A DNA stretch of 64,000 bases from Clonostachys chloroleuca (GCA_037952775.1 JBANAY010000004.1:6696001-6760000); one strand, 5' to 3'; numbered from the stretch's first letter, positions 13,757-26,719 are shown. A program made the numbers and translations. The notes: generated from the letters alone by a model not told the origin.

Positions 13757-14264
13757 AAATTCTATATTCTTAAATTATTTTTAATATAATATTAATTCTA
13801 TAGAATTAATTATTAAAGTTATTTTTAATTTTAATTAGCTCTTTATAGCTATATTTAGATTATAAAAATAATAATAATAAATCTATTAATAATAGTTTAT
13901 TTATAATAACCTTTATCTCTAATAATAATAGAAATTTATTCATTAATTAGATTTTTATTATTTATAAAGAGAGGTACTTTTTCATACTTAGAAATATTAT
14001 TATAGATTTAATATAAATTTATTATAAAACCTTTATTAAGCTTTCTAAAGAGATTAAAAGTAAAATAATATATTTATTAAATTTATATAACTTTATAATT
14101 AATAGGGGATCTCTAATACCTTTAATAATATATTAAATTTAATATCTAAAGAGGTATAGCTAAATATTTAAGGCCTTAGTATTAATAGAAGACCTATAAA
14201 GAAGTATTTCTTTACTCGCTTTTATATAAAACGTACACCAGCCGATCACGGCCTTAGTTCTCAA
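13757..14264. other. AT-rich stretch next to LTR-B2
   Basis: TpA-rich sequence with no gene. By position it should be internal sequence of the LTR-B2 retrotransposon, or the breakpoint region of the inversion described under findings. I recognise no protein motif in it. Confidence 0.4.
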
Positions 14265-14372
14265 TTGATTTACCACTCCGTAATATTTCCTCCTTCCCTC
14301 CTACACAACTACGATCAGCGACCGTATCCACCTGGTTCTCCTAACTTACTTACAGCTGCTCCGTTGAGAAGT

Positions 14373-17104
14373 ATGGCGTCGCTTCCCGACTCTCGAGCGC
14401 AGTCAACAGCTGGCAAAAGCCCTCGTGCTACGAGGCAACGAAGTATTAAGTCGTGTGCAAGATGTCACACGCGCAAAGTCAAGGTGAGCGACGCACTGGA
14501 CCGCTAGCAGTGGGTTCTGGACTAAAATGGGCCCAGTGTGATAGAGCCGTTCCGCGGTGCCGGAACTGCTCCAGGTCTAATCATGAGTGTCATGCCTTGG
14601 TCGACTCAAGGACGCGACAGCCTGTGCCTCGTAGGTAGGCTTCTCTCTCATCACTTTTTATGGTGTTCATCTCAATTGTTGATTACTCGCAAAGCATCCT
14701 TGTCCATTTGCAGCAGCTGGTAGCCCAGCGTGAAAACGACCTTCGAATTGCAGACAGCGCCGCCACTTCTGGCGATTGTCGTTTCGCCAACACTCTCCCG
14801 CTGCACCAGACTCAATCATTCGCCTCGCGGATCGAGGCTGCCTTCCGTGCCTCTATGGCCACGGACCTTGGTGCCATGCAGCAGAGCTGGGCAGTGTCCG
14901 ACGACGCGTCCGCGCCACCAGCGTCTCGCCGCCGTGCCGCTGACAGCTCCGAGCGAGAAGAGACTGGCCACTCCGGCTTAGATCAGCCGCTCCAGGCGCT
15001 GACCGAGATTCCTCCCGAGATCACGAGACGGCTCTTCCAAGACTACACGACTCGTGTCCTCCCGATGTGGCCAGTGTTTCACGCGGAAGAACTTTGGACC
15101 GCCTTCAACGACGTCATGACCAATCCGGCCTCGTCGGTTGCCCGCGACTTTTACACTTACACGGTTGCTATGGTGCTAGCAATAAGCATAGTCTCTAGCA
15201 CATCGCCGTCCGAAACCACTCCCAAGAGGCTCAGCGTCCAGCTCTGCAAGTTCGCGACACAGCACCTTTCTGACTTTCCAGACCCTTCCCTATGCACTCT
15301 CAAGGCCATCCTGCTCAGGTTGCAGTATTGCTACCTAATGCCCGACGTCGGAGACCCTGCTCTGCTGGCTAGCACAGCCATGAGAATTGCTGTCGACTTG
15401 GGCCTCCACGTAAACCACCGTCGGATCCTTTCCCCTGTTCATGCTAGAACCACAGGCCAAACTCAATCTTCCTTCTCAGATGCCGACGGGGACGAGGTCT
15501 GTGAGTCTCGTAAACTCCTCTTCTGGGTAGTGTACATCATGGAGCGATCTGTTTGCATAACCCTCTGTAGGAGGTCTTCTCTGGATGACAGCCATATCTC
15601 GACACCACTTCCGCAAGCGGGAGAGAATCTGGAGGTTTTTTCTGCCGAGGGCGACCACCAGTCTGAACCATCTATGCCTTCTACTCGACGGTTCATATCC
15701 CCACAAATGTCAACTCGGCTGCTGTGGGTGACCCGACTCCGCCAGCTCCAGTCGGAAATCCTCCGCGTGCGGTTCCTCGGCGGCCGACTGCCCGATGGTT
15801 TAGCCTACGAGGAGTGGTTCCGGCTGAGGGAAGCGGAGGCACTGGAGTGGAACAGCAACCCAAGCGGACAAGCTCGGGATAGCAGGTCCAGTAACATTCC
15901 CGAGTGGTCGCAGGTCGGCACTTACCAGACGTTGCTGATGCTCTACAGGCCGTCCCCGCGCGAGCCGTGGCCGCCGGCAGATGTCATGGTCCGGGCCTTT
16001 GGGGTCGCAAAGGCGTTTGTAGAGTCAGCCTTTGCACACTTGAGTAAGAGGAGCATCTATCTCCCGTGGCATGGCGTAAACCAGTGCCTGCAAGCGGCTC
16101 TCGTATTCCTTTTCTCTGTGAGGCATTACCGGGACTCGCTCCTCGAAACACGCAGCACTTCCGAGATCGTCCAGTCCTCGACCATTTTCACTGGCATCTT
16201 CACCTTCCATTCGCAAAGCTGGTCTGTTGCCAACGCATTCGCGTCTCTCTACGGACGGATACAGCAACGCGTCATGACAGACCTTCTCAGGCCACCACAC
16301 AGGCGGCGAAGTAGGCAACCGACCACATCCACAGATGAGCTGGAGGAGCTACTCCTCTGTCAGGGGCCGGCTGAAGTCGGCATTCAGCAGCAAGATGAGA
16401 TTGATGTTGATGCCTCCCTACAAATGGACCCCCCTGGCGCTGTCCCTTGTCGTCAACAGACTGAGTCTAGGCAGACGGGCACGTCTCAGCTGTTTCACAG
16501 CCCCCAAGCCCAAGAAATAGGACAATTAGACTTGAAAGGCCAACTACCCACGATGATATTAGGACCGACCCAAAGCCTTGAACCACCGGCGCTGCATCAG
16601 CCCTGCCTGTTACCCTACGTAAAATATCTGTCCGACCCTCAAAGCCAGAGGCAAAGTTTGCGTTCCGACAACGGCGGTCAACTGTTGCAAGCCAGCCCGT
16701 CCTCCTCCACCCTCACTTCGAACCACAATGCTGGACCAAGAGCCCTCATGCCTGATACCTCCATCATCGACAGCCTTGGAGCTGCCTGTGAGGCATCAAA
16801 TCTGCTTCCGATACAAACCTACGGCACGGATGACGTTGAACCGACAGGCAATAGCATAATGCCCGCCGGTACCGAAGAAGGCCCCTTTCCAGACCCCGCC
16901 ATGATGGATCCGTTGAGCCACCCTATTGGGAGTTCGCTGTCGTCAGCCGCCACCGACGAATCTTGGCTCGCGCTTTCCAGCCATGCGGGATCACAAGGCC
17001 TTGGCAGCACTGATGATTGGTACACCTCGCTGCTCGATACGAGCGAGATGGTGAAGGACGCTGTTGATCCTTTCGGATATAGCTCGAGCTGGTGGCTGGC
17101 ATAA
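14373..17104 (+). CDS. Zn2Cys6 fungal transcription factor (TF1)
   Basis: Three exons, 14373-14483, 14537-14634 and 14695-17104, with introns of 53 and 60 bp, give 872 aa; all phases join cleanly. The binuclear zinc cluster spans the first intron: CARCHTRKVK from exon 1 joins CDRAVPRCRNC from exon 2, giving the CX2CX6CX6CX2CX6C spacing near residues 28-56. The stretch after the second intron (ILVHLQQLVAQREN) suits the linker/dimerisation helix. A fungal middle-homology region follows (FQDYTTRVLPMWPVFH onward). The C-terminal third is rich in Ser, Gln and Pro, as in activation regions. Nuclear DNA-binding regulator; target unknown. Its 3' end meets that of TF2, 62 bp apart. Confidence 0.9.
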
Positions 17105-17166
17105 GAGGAGCGGGTGTTATCCCCATGACGAAAGTGTGATGCAAGGATCTGGTGCGCTGAGCTGGG

Positions 17167-19200
17167 CTACATCAATGCCAACATGGCATCCACCAAGATG
17201 CGGCTCTGCCATGACGCATTCTGGCGGCAGGCGAGAAGTAGCTGTGTGCAATCACGAATAATTTGCTCTGGGTCCCGATCTTGATGGTTGAGGCTTTCCT
17301 GTGACGTGCCGCCATGCGTTTTACCTCCGCTACCTGCGACCGAACCGGACAGGAAATGTGGTGTTTGCGTAATAGCAGGGGTCATCTGCTGTATTGCCGC
17401 AGCGTGAGGCTGTTTTGAGACAAGCGTTGCTGTCAATGCCAGGTCAAAGATCTGTAAAGACCACAACCAAGTACAAGGGTAAATTGTGGGAATAGGCTGT
17501 CGATCTATACCTGATGCTGGCCTTGCTCGGGGCTGGAAAAGGAGCACCATCATGCCGTCTAGCAGAGACCGAGCCGTGCTGGCGAGGTTGAGCCCCAGTG
17601 ATGACGTCTGTGGGGCCCTGCTATCATCTGCTCGACTAAGGCAGATGGCGTTTCGGATCGTTTTGTGGATTACCTGATATTGGAGGACGCGGCCATATGT
17701 AGATAGCCAGTGTATGTAAGACGATCCGTCGAGAAAAATGACCCCGTCGTGATCTTTGATGGCCTTATCCCACTCTCCAAGCCATTCGTCCAGACGCGCT
17801 TCCGTTGTGGAGGCTATCGTCTCCAGCTGCATTGCGTGACGGCTGGCTGTTTCGACGGCAACAACCGATGGCGCTATGGCCAGCATCTCGCTATAACCCT
17901 CCCATTCTATATCAACGAGGCGGCAGAGTGCGCTAGCAACGGCGTTGTCCCGATACGGAGGTGATGCTGCTACTGGTGAGTGCAAGCCGGTGGGGAGCCC
18001 CTCGGCCATGGCAACCCGTCTCTCCAGGGTGACGAAGCTTCGGTATACCTGCTCTACTTGAACCCGCACCTGTGGATCAAGACCTAGCGGCATTTGGTTC
18101 GGGTTCATCTCAAACGTAGGCCGGCTTATTTCCAACGAGCCGAACCGTCCCATCAGCATTTGGTCTGCAATACCGAGCAGCTGCCTCGAGCTGCCGCATT
18201 CAGGCATGAACAGGCAGTAGGTTGCCAACAGTAACACAGCTCGGATCGTATACACGACTCTCTCGGTGGTCCGCGCCCCGTGGTCGTTGTCGACGTTCAG
18301 GCTAGCACTCCGGATGTGCTTGATCGACGCTGCGCTAACAGCCACCGTTTCCTGAGACCACTCAACAAGAGTAGCCGCTCGTACCATACTGCCGGCCTCG
18401 CTGTATAACTGTGAGTTGGGCCCGGACGCCAGAACTGCGACGCCGACAGCTAGGCATAGATTTCCGCACAAGCACTCTGCGACCACAAGAGGGTCATTAA
18501 AACCTGGTCCCGGGCTATACAGCCTCTGAACAAGATCTTTTACCAGGGTCTCCCGCCCCAGAACTGGTAGAAAGAGCTCAATGTTATGCTCATACACGGA
18601 ACCAAGGTAGTCTGATGTTTCCCTTGGGAAGGGCGGGGTTGTGAGCCGCCCGCCGCGAATCGCTAAGGTTGGGGTGGCTGGAAGGGCTGTGGTCGGTGCA
18701 AGGGCGGGAGTAACCTGACTTCGCGTCTTATGCGGCTGTCCGCTTAGTCTCGAGACACAGTCCAAGTACCCCCAAACGTCGTGAGTGCCGGGGCGACTGC
18801 ATGTACCGAGATCGCGTGGGACTGGTTCGCCAAGGAATCAGCACTTCGAGGATTCTGAGGTTGATGCTGCTGTTGTGACGTTGACTGATGATCCAAAAGA
18901 TTCTCGAGCTCCATCAGACGTTGTAACAGGCCGTGGATGGTCCTGGAGTTCCATTGTCTGGTTAGTAACAGATGCAGTCCGACCGGGAGGAATCGCTGCA
19001 GGAGCTGCAACAGGCATGTCATACTGGGCTGAAACAAAATCCCCCGAGGCTTGGTCAAACAAGCGGCACTCCTGACTTGCATTGCAGCAGTTGTCACATC
19101 CTTGGACAGACCTATCACACTTGATCTTCTTGTCTCTGCATCTCTCGCAGGGGGGCAGGCTGCGAAGTATGTCTTGGACCAAATTGTATGTACTGCCCAT
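17167..19200 (-). CDS. Zn2Cys6 transcription factor, AflR-like layout (TF2)
   Basis: Proposed exons 19200-19025, 18942-18770 and 18686-17167 give 622 aa. The zinc cluster is complete in exon 1: CERCRDKKIKC, then CDNC and the last Cys in QECRLF. Exon 2 supplies a short leucine-rich helix (TIHGLLQRLMELENLL) as in many zinc-cluster dimerisation regions. Exon 3 carries the regulatory domain with YLGSVYEHNIELFLPVLGRE near its start. The first acceptor could lie 15 nt upstream in the same frame, after a TACTAAC that better serves as branch point. The second intron (83 bp) keeps phase but its acceptor is my choice among several in-frame AGs. Probable pathway-specific nuclear regulator; target not deducible. 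Confidence 0.8.
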
Positions 19201-21040
19201 GTTTGGAGGTAATGCCTTCAACTGTCCCTATTTAGGGCCTATAATTTCGCGTGTGTTGGCTGAGCTTACTGCAAGAGTCTTCTGTGTTATTGCAGAAGAA
19301 AATGATGGACGAGGGTTGGTTCCTTTGGACGGCGCGAAGAAAGGCTAATCCAGGTCTAGCCCAGCTAGGCGCTAGTCTCATAAAATATTGGGCAGAAAGT
19401 TTGCAAATATATACCCTATATACTATAATTATATCAATATCGCTAATATTCAACTATAAATAACTCTTTTAATTCTATTCTAGTTATAAAGCTTATAATA
19501 TTATATTTTTTTTTTTTTGGGGGGGGTTTTTGCCGTATTCAAGGGATATCCCAAGATCAGGCCACACGTGACTAGATCCACACGATTTGTTTTCAACCAA
19601 GTTTCGGTCCGTACCCAACCTTTAACTCTGTTTTTTTTTACCTTTTCATTTACACAAGCCAAGGCAAGGCAACAGCATCTCCAAAAACTCTAAGAAGGGC
19701 TTGCCAAGTGTATAACTTGGCCATGGGCCCCAAGGGGGGACGCTCATCATCCACAATCAACCACAACACCTCTCCAAGCTCATTATCGCCAATCCCCAAT
19801 CGCCAACCACCAACCACCTCTCCTTGCGACTACATAATATTATATAAAAGCCTAGATTTTAGAGTTTAATATTTTATATAATAACCCTGTATACTATCTA
19901 GTATACAGCTAGTATAGTAGTAGCTTAATCAGCTTCTATAGTAGCTCTAGTAGTAATACCTCCTATACTAACTTAAAGTATCTTTTTAATTCTACCCTAT
20001 TAGTTTTATTATTATTAAGGTTTTAAATATAAAGATATAGACTATATAATTTCCTCTTAAGAGTAATTTATATATATTTAATTAGATTTAAATTAAATAA
20101 GTATAGAGGCTAGTTAATATATAAAATTATATATTTCTATAGCTACTTAGAAGTACTTTTAAAGTTATAAATTTATATATTATCTACTGAAATTAATATA
20201 TTCAATTATAACTAGGAAGAAATCCTTTTTCTAGTATATTTTAATAGCTAATAATAGAATATTCTCTCCTTAGAGTATTTAATTTATACTTTATAATAAT
20301 AAGCTTACTCTTATTATCTCTTTAGATTATAATCTATATTATAATAGAAATCTTAGATTTATAATAAATCTAAAAGTTAATATAGTTAGTTAGAAACTTC
20401 TTATAAAGCTTTTAAAAGATCTAATAGTATAGATTATTAGATTCGAATTATACTATTAATTTATCTAAAAAGATTATCTTAAATATATTAAGTAACTAGA
20501 TATAAGAATAAGAGATACTTAGCTATATCTCTATTAATTCTCTAATATCTAAACTCTAAGCTTTTATCTAAAATAATCTGATTTTTACTATTTCTTTTAA
20601 TATAGAAATTCTTTATTTTATAAACTATTTCTACTTAAAGACTTATTAGAGTATAAGGTAGAGGGTTATATATAATATAATTACTAGTTATATCTAGTAA
20701 TACTATATAAGTAATCTTTCTATCTTTTTTAATTAATAAAATAAGATATCTAACTTCTATAGATATTAATTTAGATAGTCTTCTAGATCTAGAAGCTATA
20801 TTAAAAAAGTAGATATTTTACTAGTATTTAAAGATACTATATATAGTTAAGACTATTATATTATATTCTTCTATAATAGTATAATAGATTTTACTACTCT
20901 ATAACTTAATATATATTATAGTTTTTTATTTAGGAGAAAATTAATAGTTTTTTTTTTAATAATTTATACTTATTTTTGTACTAAAAGTTATACTTTAGAG
21001 TTTTTATATTCTTAAGTTATTATATTTGGAAGATAATAGG
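19201..21040. other. Intergenic, then AT-rich decayed block
   Basis: Immediately upstream of TF2 is its probable promoter. At 19505-19527 a run of T is followed by a run of G. From about 19840 to 21010 the sequence is TpA-rich with stops in all frames, as in the transposon deserts, but I could not identify an element. Confidence 0.45.
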
Positions 21041-22699
21041 GGTAGAAGGGTTAAAGATACGAAAACACGGTATAGGTCAGGGTGTTCCCAAACTTACTGC
21101 CCATAATAGTACCCGATATTCTAAATAAGCAATTTGAGGGTGATGTTAAGGAAGGACCCTCACTGTTGCTGTAGAGGCGGGGGCGACTGTCACCTCCTCG
21201 CGGTGCCAGCTGGGAACCTGGGAATGCCTTTTGCCTCCGAGGCATTCGCAGAGCTAAGAAGACTCATCAGTAACCAGCACTTGTCCGCTGGTTTGGGCGG
21301 TGGTTGCGCGATAGGGCTCACGAGACCTACCCTCCACAAGCAACAAGGGAACACTTTAAAACCACCCGAAACGCGACCGCGAAATCGAGCCTACAAATGA
21401 TGAACATATGGGTCGTGGAAGAGGACACTCTTGGGGTGCTTCTGGGCTGCTCTGTTGTAAGGACACCAAGACGCGCCGGATAGGCGACAGGAAGCCTGAA
21501 TAGTCACGGCGAAAGCGAACGAGAAGGAACGGTACTCTTGAACCCGCACAGAGAACGACAAGGCCCTTGGTTAGTAGGAGGGGCGGGACTGCATTGCTCG
21601 GCTGTTCTGGGTACAGAGAGGATGCAAGTGGACAAACTCCTGCAAGACACGGTCAGCCTTGCAATAGAGATCTTGCGAGGTCGCACGAAACCAAACTGAC
21701 AGCCTGCGGGGCGCGGCATATAATGGAAGCGACGGAAGGCTGAATGGGCGGGCTGCAATTACGGCACTTTATATATGGCCTGAGAGGACGGACGCGCGTG
21801 TCGGTCTACCGAGAGGACAGGATCCTGAAGATGGCCACCGAGGATGGGGCTTTGGGTTGGCTGTTGAGGTGGGCTTAAGGAGCAAAGTGGTATTGACTTG
21901 CGAACCGGCAGTGCCACGCGCAAGGAGTGGAATAGGATACAAGGGGATGCAAGGTAGAGGGTCTGTGTAGGTGACACGCTGGGCCTCTACTATAAATACA
22001 AACCAATACTTGACAAGGCGGCATCAGACGGACAGGAGTGGACACCAAATGGACGCTGTCCGAGCCACAGTCAAACTCGCAATCGCTACGGGTCGCCTTG
22101 ATCAGAGATGATCCAAATTCTGCTAACTTATCAATACGAACTATAAATCCCTCGTACAATCAAAAGCAGGCACTGCTTCAGCCGCCGAAAATATGAAACT
22201 GAACACTTGGAGGGATCGGGCTTCAAGAAGAACGCTGATTGGAACAAATCAGAATGAGAGGAGATCCACAAGGGCTAGGATGAGATCCAGGCAAAACCGA
22301 TGGGGGTGTGTGTATTTTTAGCTTTAGAGCCCTCTGGGCATGCCTACCGGGCGTAATAGACCCTGTGTGTGTGTGTGTATTGCTGTAGAATGCCTCAGAA
22401 CTGGAATGCCCATCGCCCAAGAGTTTCCCCTGAATCTCATCTAAATGTAACATTTTGCGGTGTTCAAGTAAGTAATTGACTATAGACTAAAAGCGACTGG
22501 AGAAACGGCGGAAGAAACATATCAATTATTCTAGCTTGAGTAGGATCTACGTCTTCGAGAAGAAAAATCCGCAAAACTGTGGCTATTTAAGCATGGGAAA
22601 GATACCAAGAGGTCTGGAACATGTCGTGAAGCAAGCATCTGAGATGGCCTATGGTATAACTTGCGCCACTCCCAGACTTGGAGAAGGCGAATCTCTTCT
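21041..22699. other. Gene-poor stretch of normal composition
   Basis: About 1.65 kb of roughly 50% GC with only short, unrelated open stretches (longest under 150 codons, no recognisable domain). A (GT)n microsatellite lies at about 22361-22378. The last part is the 3' flank of the MFS gene. I see nothing else that can be supported. Confidence 0.5.
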
Positions 22700-24693
22700 C
22701 TACAGTGTGTACCGGAAGCCTGCAGTGTTTTCGATGAGTGTCCCATCCCGATCCGCCCGGCGGTTCTGCCTCAGAGAATCCCAAGAATTGATCACGACCA
22801 AGACGATGATGCCCACACAGCAAGCCATGCAAGCTATCATTCCAGGCGCGTATCCGGGAGCATCCTGAGAGCGGAAGACCAGAGTGCCGCCGATACCACC
22901 GATGCCACCGAAGGCGACGAGGGATGCTGAGCAGAACGCCCGCTTCCATTGGCCGGTGATGTTGACAGCCTGGGGTCATGAACAGACAGATGTCAGCGGC
23001 TTTGATCTGCGAATCCAAGGGACCTTTAGTGGCATGATACTTACCTGGTAAGCTAGAAGAGCCGGCACTTGGGTCTGCCCGCCGGCGGCGACTAGGAACA
23101 CGCCAAAGTACCGTGCGGCGTTGTTAGAGGCGAAGCCCTGTTTTCAGCCTTGTTAGAGCTTTGTCGACGTGTTCAGGCCAAGCGCATACTAACCATCACA
23201 GGAAGGCCGACAAGAGCGACGACGGCGTTGAAGAGGACGGTCGGTCCCCGGCTGCCATACTTGTCACCAAACCAGCCAACGATACACATGTATATGGCAC
23301 CAAAGACGTAAGGAGGAGCGACAAGGCACTGCGCGGCGGCAACTGAGAAGCCCATACCCTCTCTAAGAATAATGGGGAGGAAGAACGACATGGAGTAATT
23401 AACGATGCCGGTGAACCTGGATTATAGACAGTTTAACTGGGTGATCTAGATGATCGGCGGCGGGCCGGATCCGTGGGCGGAACTCACGCAAACATGACGG
23501 CATACGACCAGATCTTCCAGTCGGTACCGGTAAGGATCCACTTTTTGAAATTCCACGGCTCGGGTTGCGAGTCACCGCGGTCGGCGTTGATGCGGTTGAC
23601 AATGAAAGCGCACTCCTCTCGGCTGATGAACTTGCTCAGCTTTTCCGACTTGAGCATCTGGTCGGGAAAGTCGATGAGCATAAAGTAAGAACCGATTCCA
23701 AGGGCGCATGTTATCTACCGCCACTCTGTTAGCCCAACCATCACCACCGGCGGATCCTTAGAATACCTACGACTCCCTCAATAATGAAGATCCAGCGCCA
23801 GCCCGCAAGGCCTGCAGCTCCATCCTGATGAGTCAATTAGCCGGCTGAAGCTGTGGCCTGCCCCTTGACGGAGCAACCTTACCAAGGTAGAGATTCCGTA
23901 CGCCAAGATGCCTCCCAGAGCGACGGCAAGACATCCGTTGACGTAGAAGAATGAAAAGCGCTTCTGCAGCTCACTCCGGACATACCAGGTCGAGATCAGA
24001 TACGCAGCACCGGGGAACAAACCTCCTTCAAAGACGCCCAGAAGGAGGCGCAGCGGGATCAGTGTGACCCAGCTTGGAACAAAGCCAAAGGCAATCTACA
24101 TGGCGTCAGCTGCTGCACCTCAGCTCCACGAGAATCTATTGCATGCTTACCATGACGCCTCCCCACAAAAGGACAATGGTAGACAAGAAGGACTTGGGTC
24201 CCATTTTGCGACAGAAAACCGTGGCAGGGAGCTGGAAGACAATGTAGCTGATGAAGAAGACCAGGGCCACGAGAGACTGTGGATGTGCATCTTGGTCAGC
24301 CACTTGTCCGATTGGGAGTTAGGAGAAAAGGCGAGACGTACGTAGCGAAATCCAACGGTCATATCCAAGTCTACCTTCATACCTGCGACCGCCGCAGCCG
24401 ACAGGTTTGTCCTGTCTATGAGACTGATGGCATAGAGCCATCCCGTGATATTGATCAGTCGCCAGTCGATTCGTCGGATAAGTTTTCGCTGTTCGGCGGC
24501 CGTGAGCAACGTGTTGGGAGCTCCATCGGGACTCTTGCTGGCAGCCTCGACGAGGCCATGTTCGAGCCTGGACTCGTCCTCCACGTTCGATATGTGTTAG
24601 CAAGTCATGATCAGTGGCCCATTCATGAATCAGTCGACGACCAACCGGCTTGAGCTGCGAGCCTGCATCACTGTTTCTGGGTGTGGCTACCAT
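22700..24693 (-). CDS. MFS transporter, anion:cation symporter (allantoate permease-like) family
   Basis: Nine exons: 24693-24646, 24578-24342, 24276-24151, 24095-23883, 23824-23771, 23714-23488, 23416-23194, 23137-23045 and 22969-22700. All phases agree, giving 496 aa with 12 expected helices. Family marks are LIRRIDWRLINITGWLY then DRTNLSAAAV at the first helix, GVFEGGLFPGAAYLISTWY at helices 4-5, FRSQDAPGYAPG before helix 11, and an end in FRYTL. ACS-family members take up organic anions such as allantoate, nicotinate or carboxylates across the plasma membrane; the substrate here is unknown. It is divergently transcribed from the FAD oxidoreductase at 25341, over a shared 647-bp spacer, suggesting joint uptake and oxidation of one compound. 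The frame is intact although its partner is broken. Confidence 0.87.
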
Positions 24694-25340
24694 GGTGCGA
24701 GGGAATGTCTGGCAAATTTTCTGTATGATGGTGAAGGATGCTGAATGCGGTTGAGGATGAGAAGAACGCTGCGTCGGCAGGTGGACAACCTCTGCTTAAA
24801 TAGACAAGGAAACTTGGTGGAAATTAAGCGGTCCTCAGTCCGTCAAGTTGGAGAAGAATGTTATCTCATCTGGGGTAAGCTGGGGCACGAGGCCTGGCTG
24901 CCAGTGAACATGCAGGTCCTTCAATCTGGGGAACAGTGCTCCCCAGATTCGATCCTCGTTTTTCCAGGGGGGCGACAACAGCGAGGATGGAACAGTGGGT
25001 CAGACTCGGTTTTAAGCGACGCTACTGCCTGGCTTGGCGATCAGCACCTCGGATTTTGGCGAACCCCCAGACCTATCCTGGAGGCGGCTAGACCAACCTA
25101 CTTGGGCCATCTTTCGGATAGAGGCTAAAAAGAGTCAACTTAAAGATGAGCTTTATCCCTTCAGCTGGGTCAAGCAGACAAGCCGCGACCCCTCATCATG
25201 ACAGCGCACTATCCGCACACAACAATGCGTGACTATTCGACCCAAGACGCCAGGCTGGCGAAGCGCATCCTCGCTGATCCGGGACTGCCAGCCAGAATCC
25301 GACCCCCTCACGCTGGCAGACGCCTCCCTGTGACGGCTTG
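24694..25340. promoter_or_regulatory. Divergent spacer between MFS and FAD oxidoreductase genes
   Basis: 647 bp separate the two start codons. The spacer holds a CGG (24829-24831) and a CCG (24840-24842) eight bases apart. Inverted CGG triplets are the usual half-sites of Zn2Cys6 dimers, and two such factors lie in the same island. No site has been shown to work; the link is inference. Confidence 0.35.
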
Positions 25341-26719
25341 ATGGGGATACAGTCTCCTCGCCTCCCGGAACACCGCGACATAGTCGTTATAGGCTCAGGG
25401 GTGACAGGCTGTAGCGTCGCTTGGCGCCTCTTGGAGAAAGGCGACCCCAAAACCACGGTCGCTGTGATGGATGCCCGGGAAATCTGCTCTGGCGCTACGG
25501 GACGCAACGGAGGCCGCATCCACTGCACCGCTGTCCAGGACTACGACAAGTACTCGCGGCTCCTGGGGCAGGCCGCCGCGCGGGAGACAGTGAGGTTTGA
25601 GCTCCCACATCTCACAGCATACCACGACTTCGCCCGTGAGCTTGGTCCGGAGGTGGTGGGCGAGTCTGAGATGAGACACCTTAGGGTCATCTCGGCCGTC
25701 TTCAACGGACAAGTCCTCGAGGATCCAAGGCGCATGCTGGATACATTCAAGAGGGACTTTCCCGACCTTGCAGACTCATACGATATCATTGACACAAAGC
25801 AGACACAGGTAAGAGAGTAGTCGACAGCCAAGATTGGGCCCCATCTCGCTTGACCCTTGAGTTCTCACTGACCTGGCTCCGACTAGAAACTGTCTATCAA
25901 AAACTCTAGGGTGCCATGGTGTACAATGCTGGCGCTGTCTGGCCGCACCGGTTGATCACCAAAGCGTTCCAAGTTGCCAGGTCCCGCCATGGGGGCAGAC
26001 TGTCTATAGAGACCAACACGCCCGTCATCTCCGTGACGGAAGACATATTTGGAGCCCAATACCTCGTCAAGACCCCGCGAGGCATCATTAGTGCCAGACA
26101 TGTCGTTCACTGCACCGAAGGCCATTCTGCCCACCTGCTCCCGAACCTCAGGGGCATTGTCGTTCCGCTGAAGGGTCAGATGACGGTTCAGTGCATGGAC
26201 TGATTCCCACGATCGATAAGCGCCGGCGACTGCTATACCTTCATATTCGGACAGTCTTTTGACTACGCGGCTCTCCACCCGGTGACTGGAGAGGTTTGGA
26301 TGGGAGGAGGTTCGTCCATGATGGTGGAGGCGGCGGGCGAGTTTCTCGGAGAGCCGTCGGACGCGGCAGAGAGCATCATTGCCAAGGCTCATCTCAGCGG
26401 TATCCTCCCCACAGTGCTGGCAGCGGAAAGCCCTTTGAAAGCGAGCATCTCTACCAAGATCAATTAGTCGTGGGTTGGCATCATGGGATTCTCACTCGAC
26501 CGTTGCCCGCCGGTGGGTAAGCTCCCCAGCACATCTTTGCCCGGTCAAAGTCAGTCAACAAATTCCTCTGGAGAATGGGTGTCGGTGGGCTACGAGGGCT
26601 ATGGAATGGTCAACGCGTTTCTCTGTGGCCAGGCTCTGGCTGACATGATATTTGGACATCCATTCCCAGACCTGCCACAGGCATCTCTATTGACGCCTGA
26701 GAGGTTGAAAAAGCTATGA
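25341..26719 (+). pseudogene. FAD-dependent oxidoreductase (DAO fold) with two in-frame stops
   Basis: The ATG at 25341 gives MGIQSPRLPEHRDIVVIGSG. Exon 1 ends at 25808 and a 101-bp intron leads to exon 2 at 25910. Near the N-terminus is the FAD-binding VIGSGVTGCSVAWRLL (Rossmann GxGxxG type) and then GATGRNGGRI, typical of fungal DAO-family flavoproteins. The same frame continues through PVTGEVWMGGG and VGIMGFSLDR to VSVGYEGYGMVNAFLCGQAL, the usual C-terminal flavin-binding part, ending at 26719. It is cut by TGA at 26201-26203 and TAG at 26465-26467. At the second, family context suggests a former Gln codon (CAG), a C-to-T change. No intron can remove either stop plausibly. Likely once oxidised an amine or amino acid; now probably dead unless the stops are sequencing errors. 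Confidence 0.8.

Noticed and set aside
19505..19527. T-run followed by G-run as a retroposon tail or assembly joint
   Set aside because: No retroposon body or target duplication beside it; a homopolymer artefact is as likely.
21134..22160. Several 70-95-codon open stretches in the gene-poor 21-22 kb region
   Set aside because: No domain, no splice-linked partners, and overlapping open frames on both strands as expected by chance at this GC content.
22361..22378. (GT)n run as a possible regulatory repeat
   Set aside because: A short simple microsatellite with no nearby gene feature that depends on it.
22900..22940. Apparent one-base frameshift in the last exon of the ACS-family transporter
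   Set aside because: On re-reading the bases at 22915-22930 the frame is continuous from 22969 to the TAG at 22700; the shift was my misreading.
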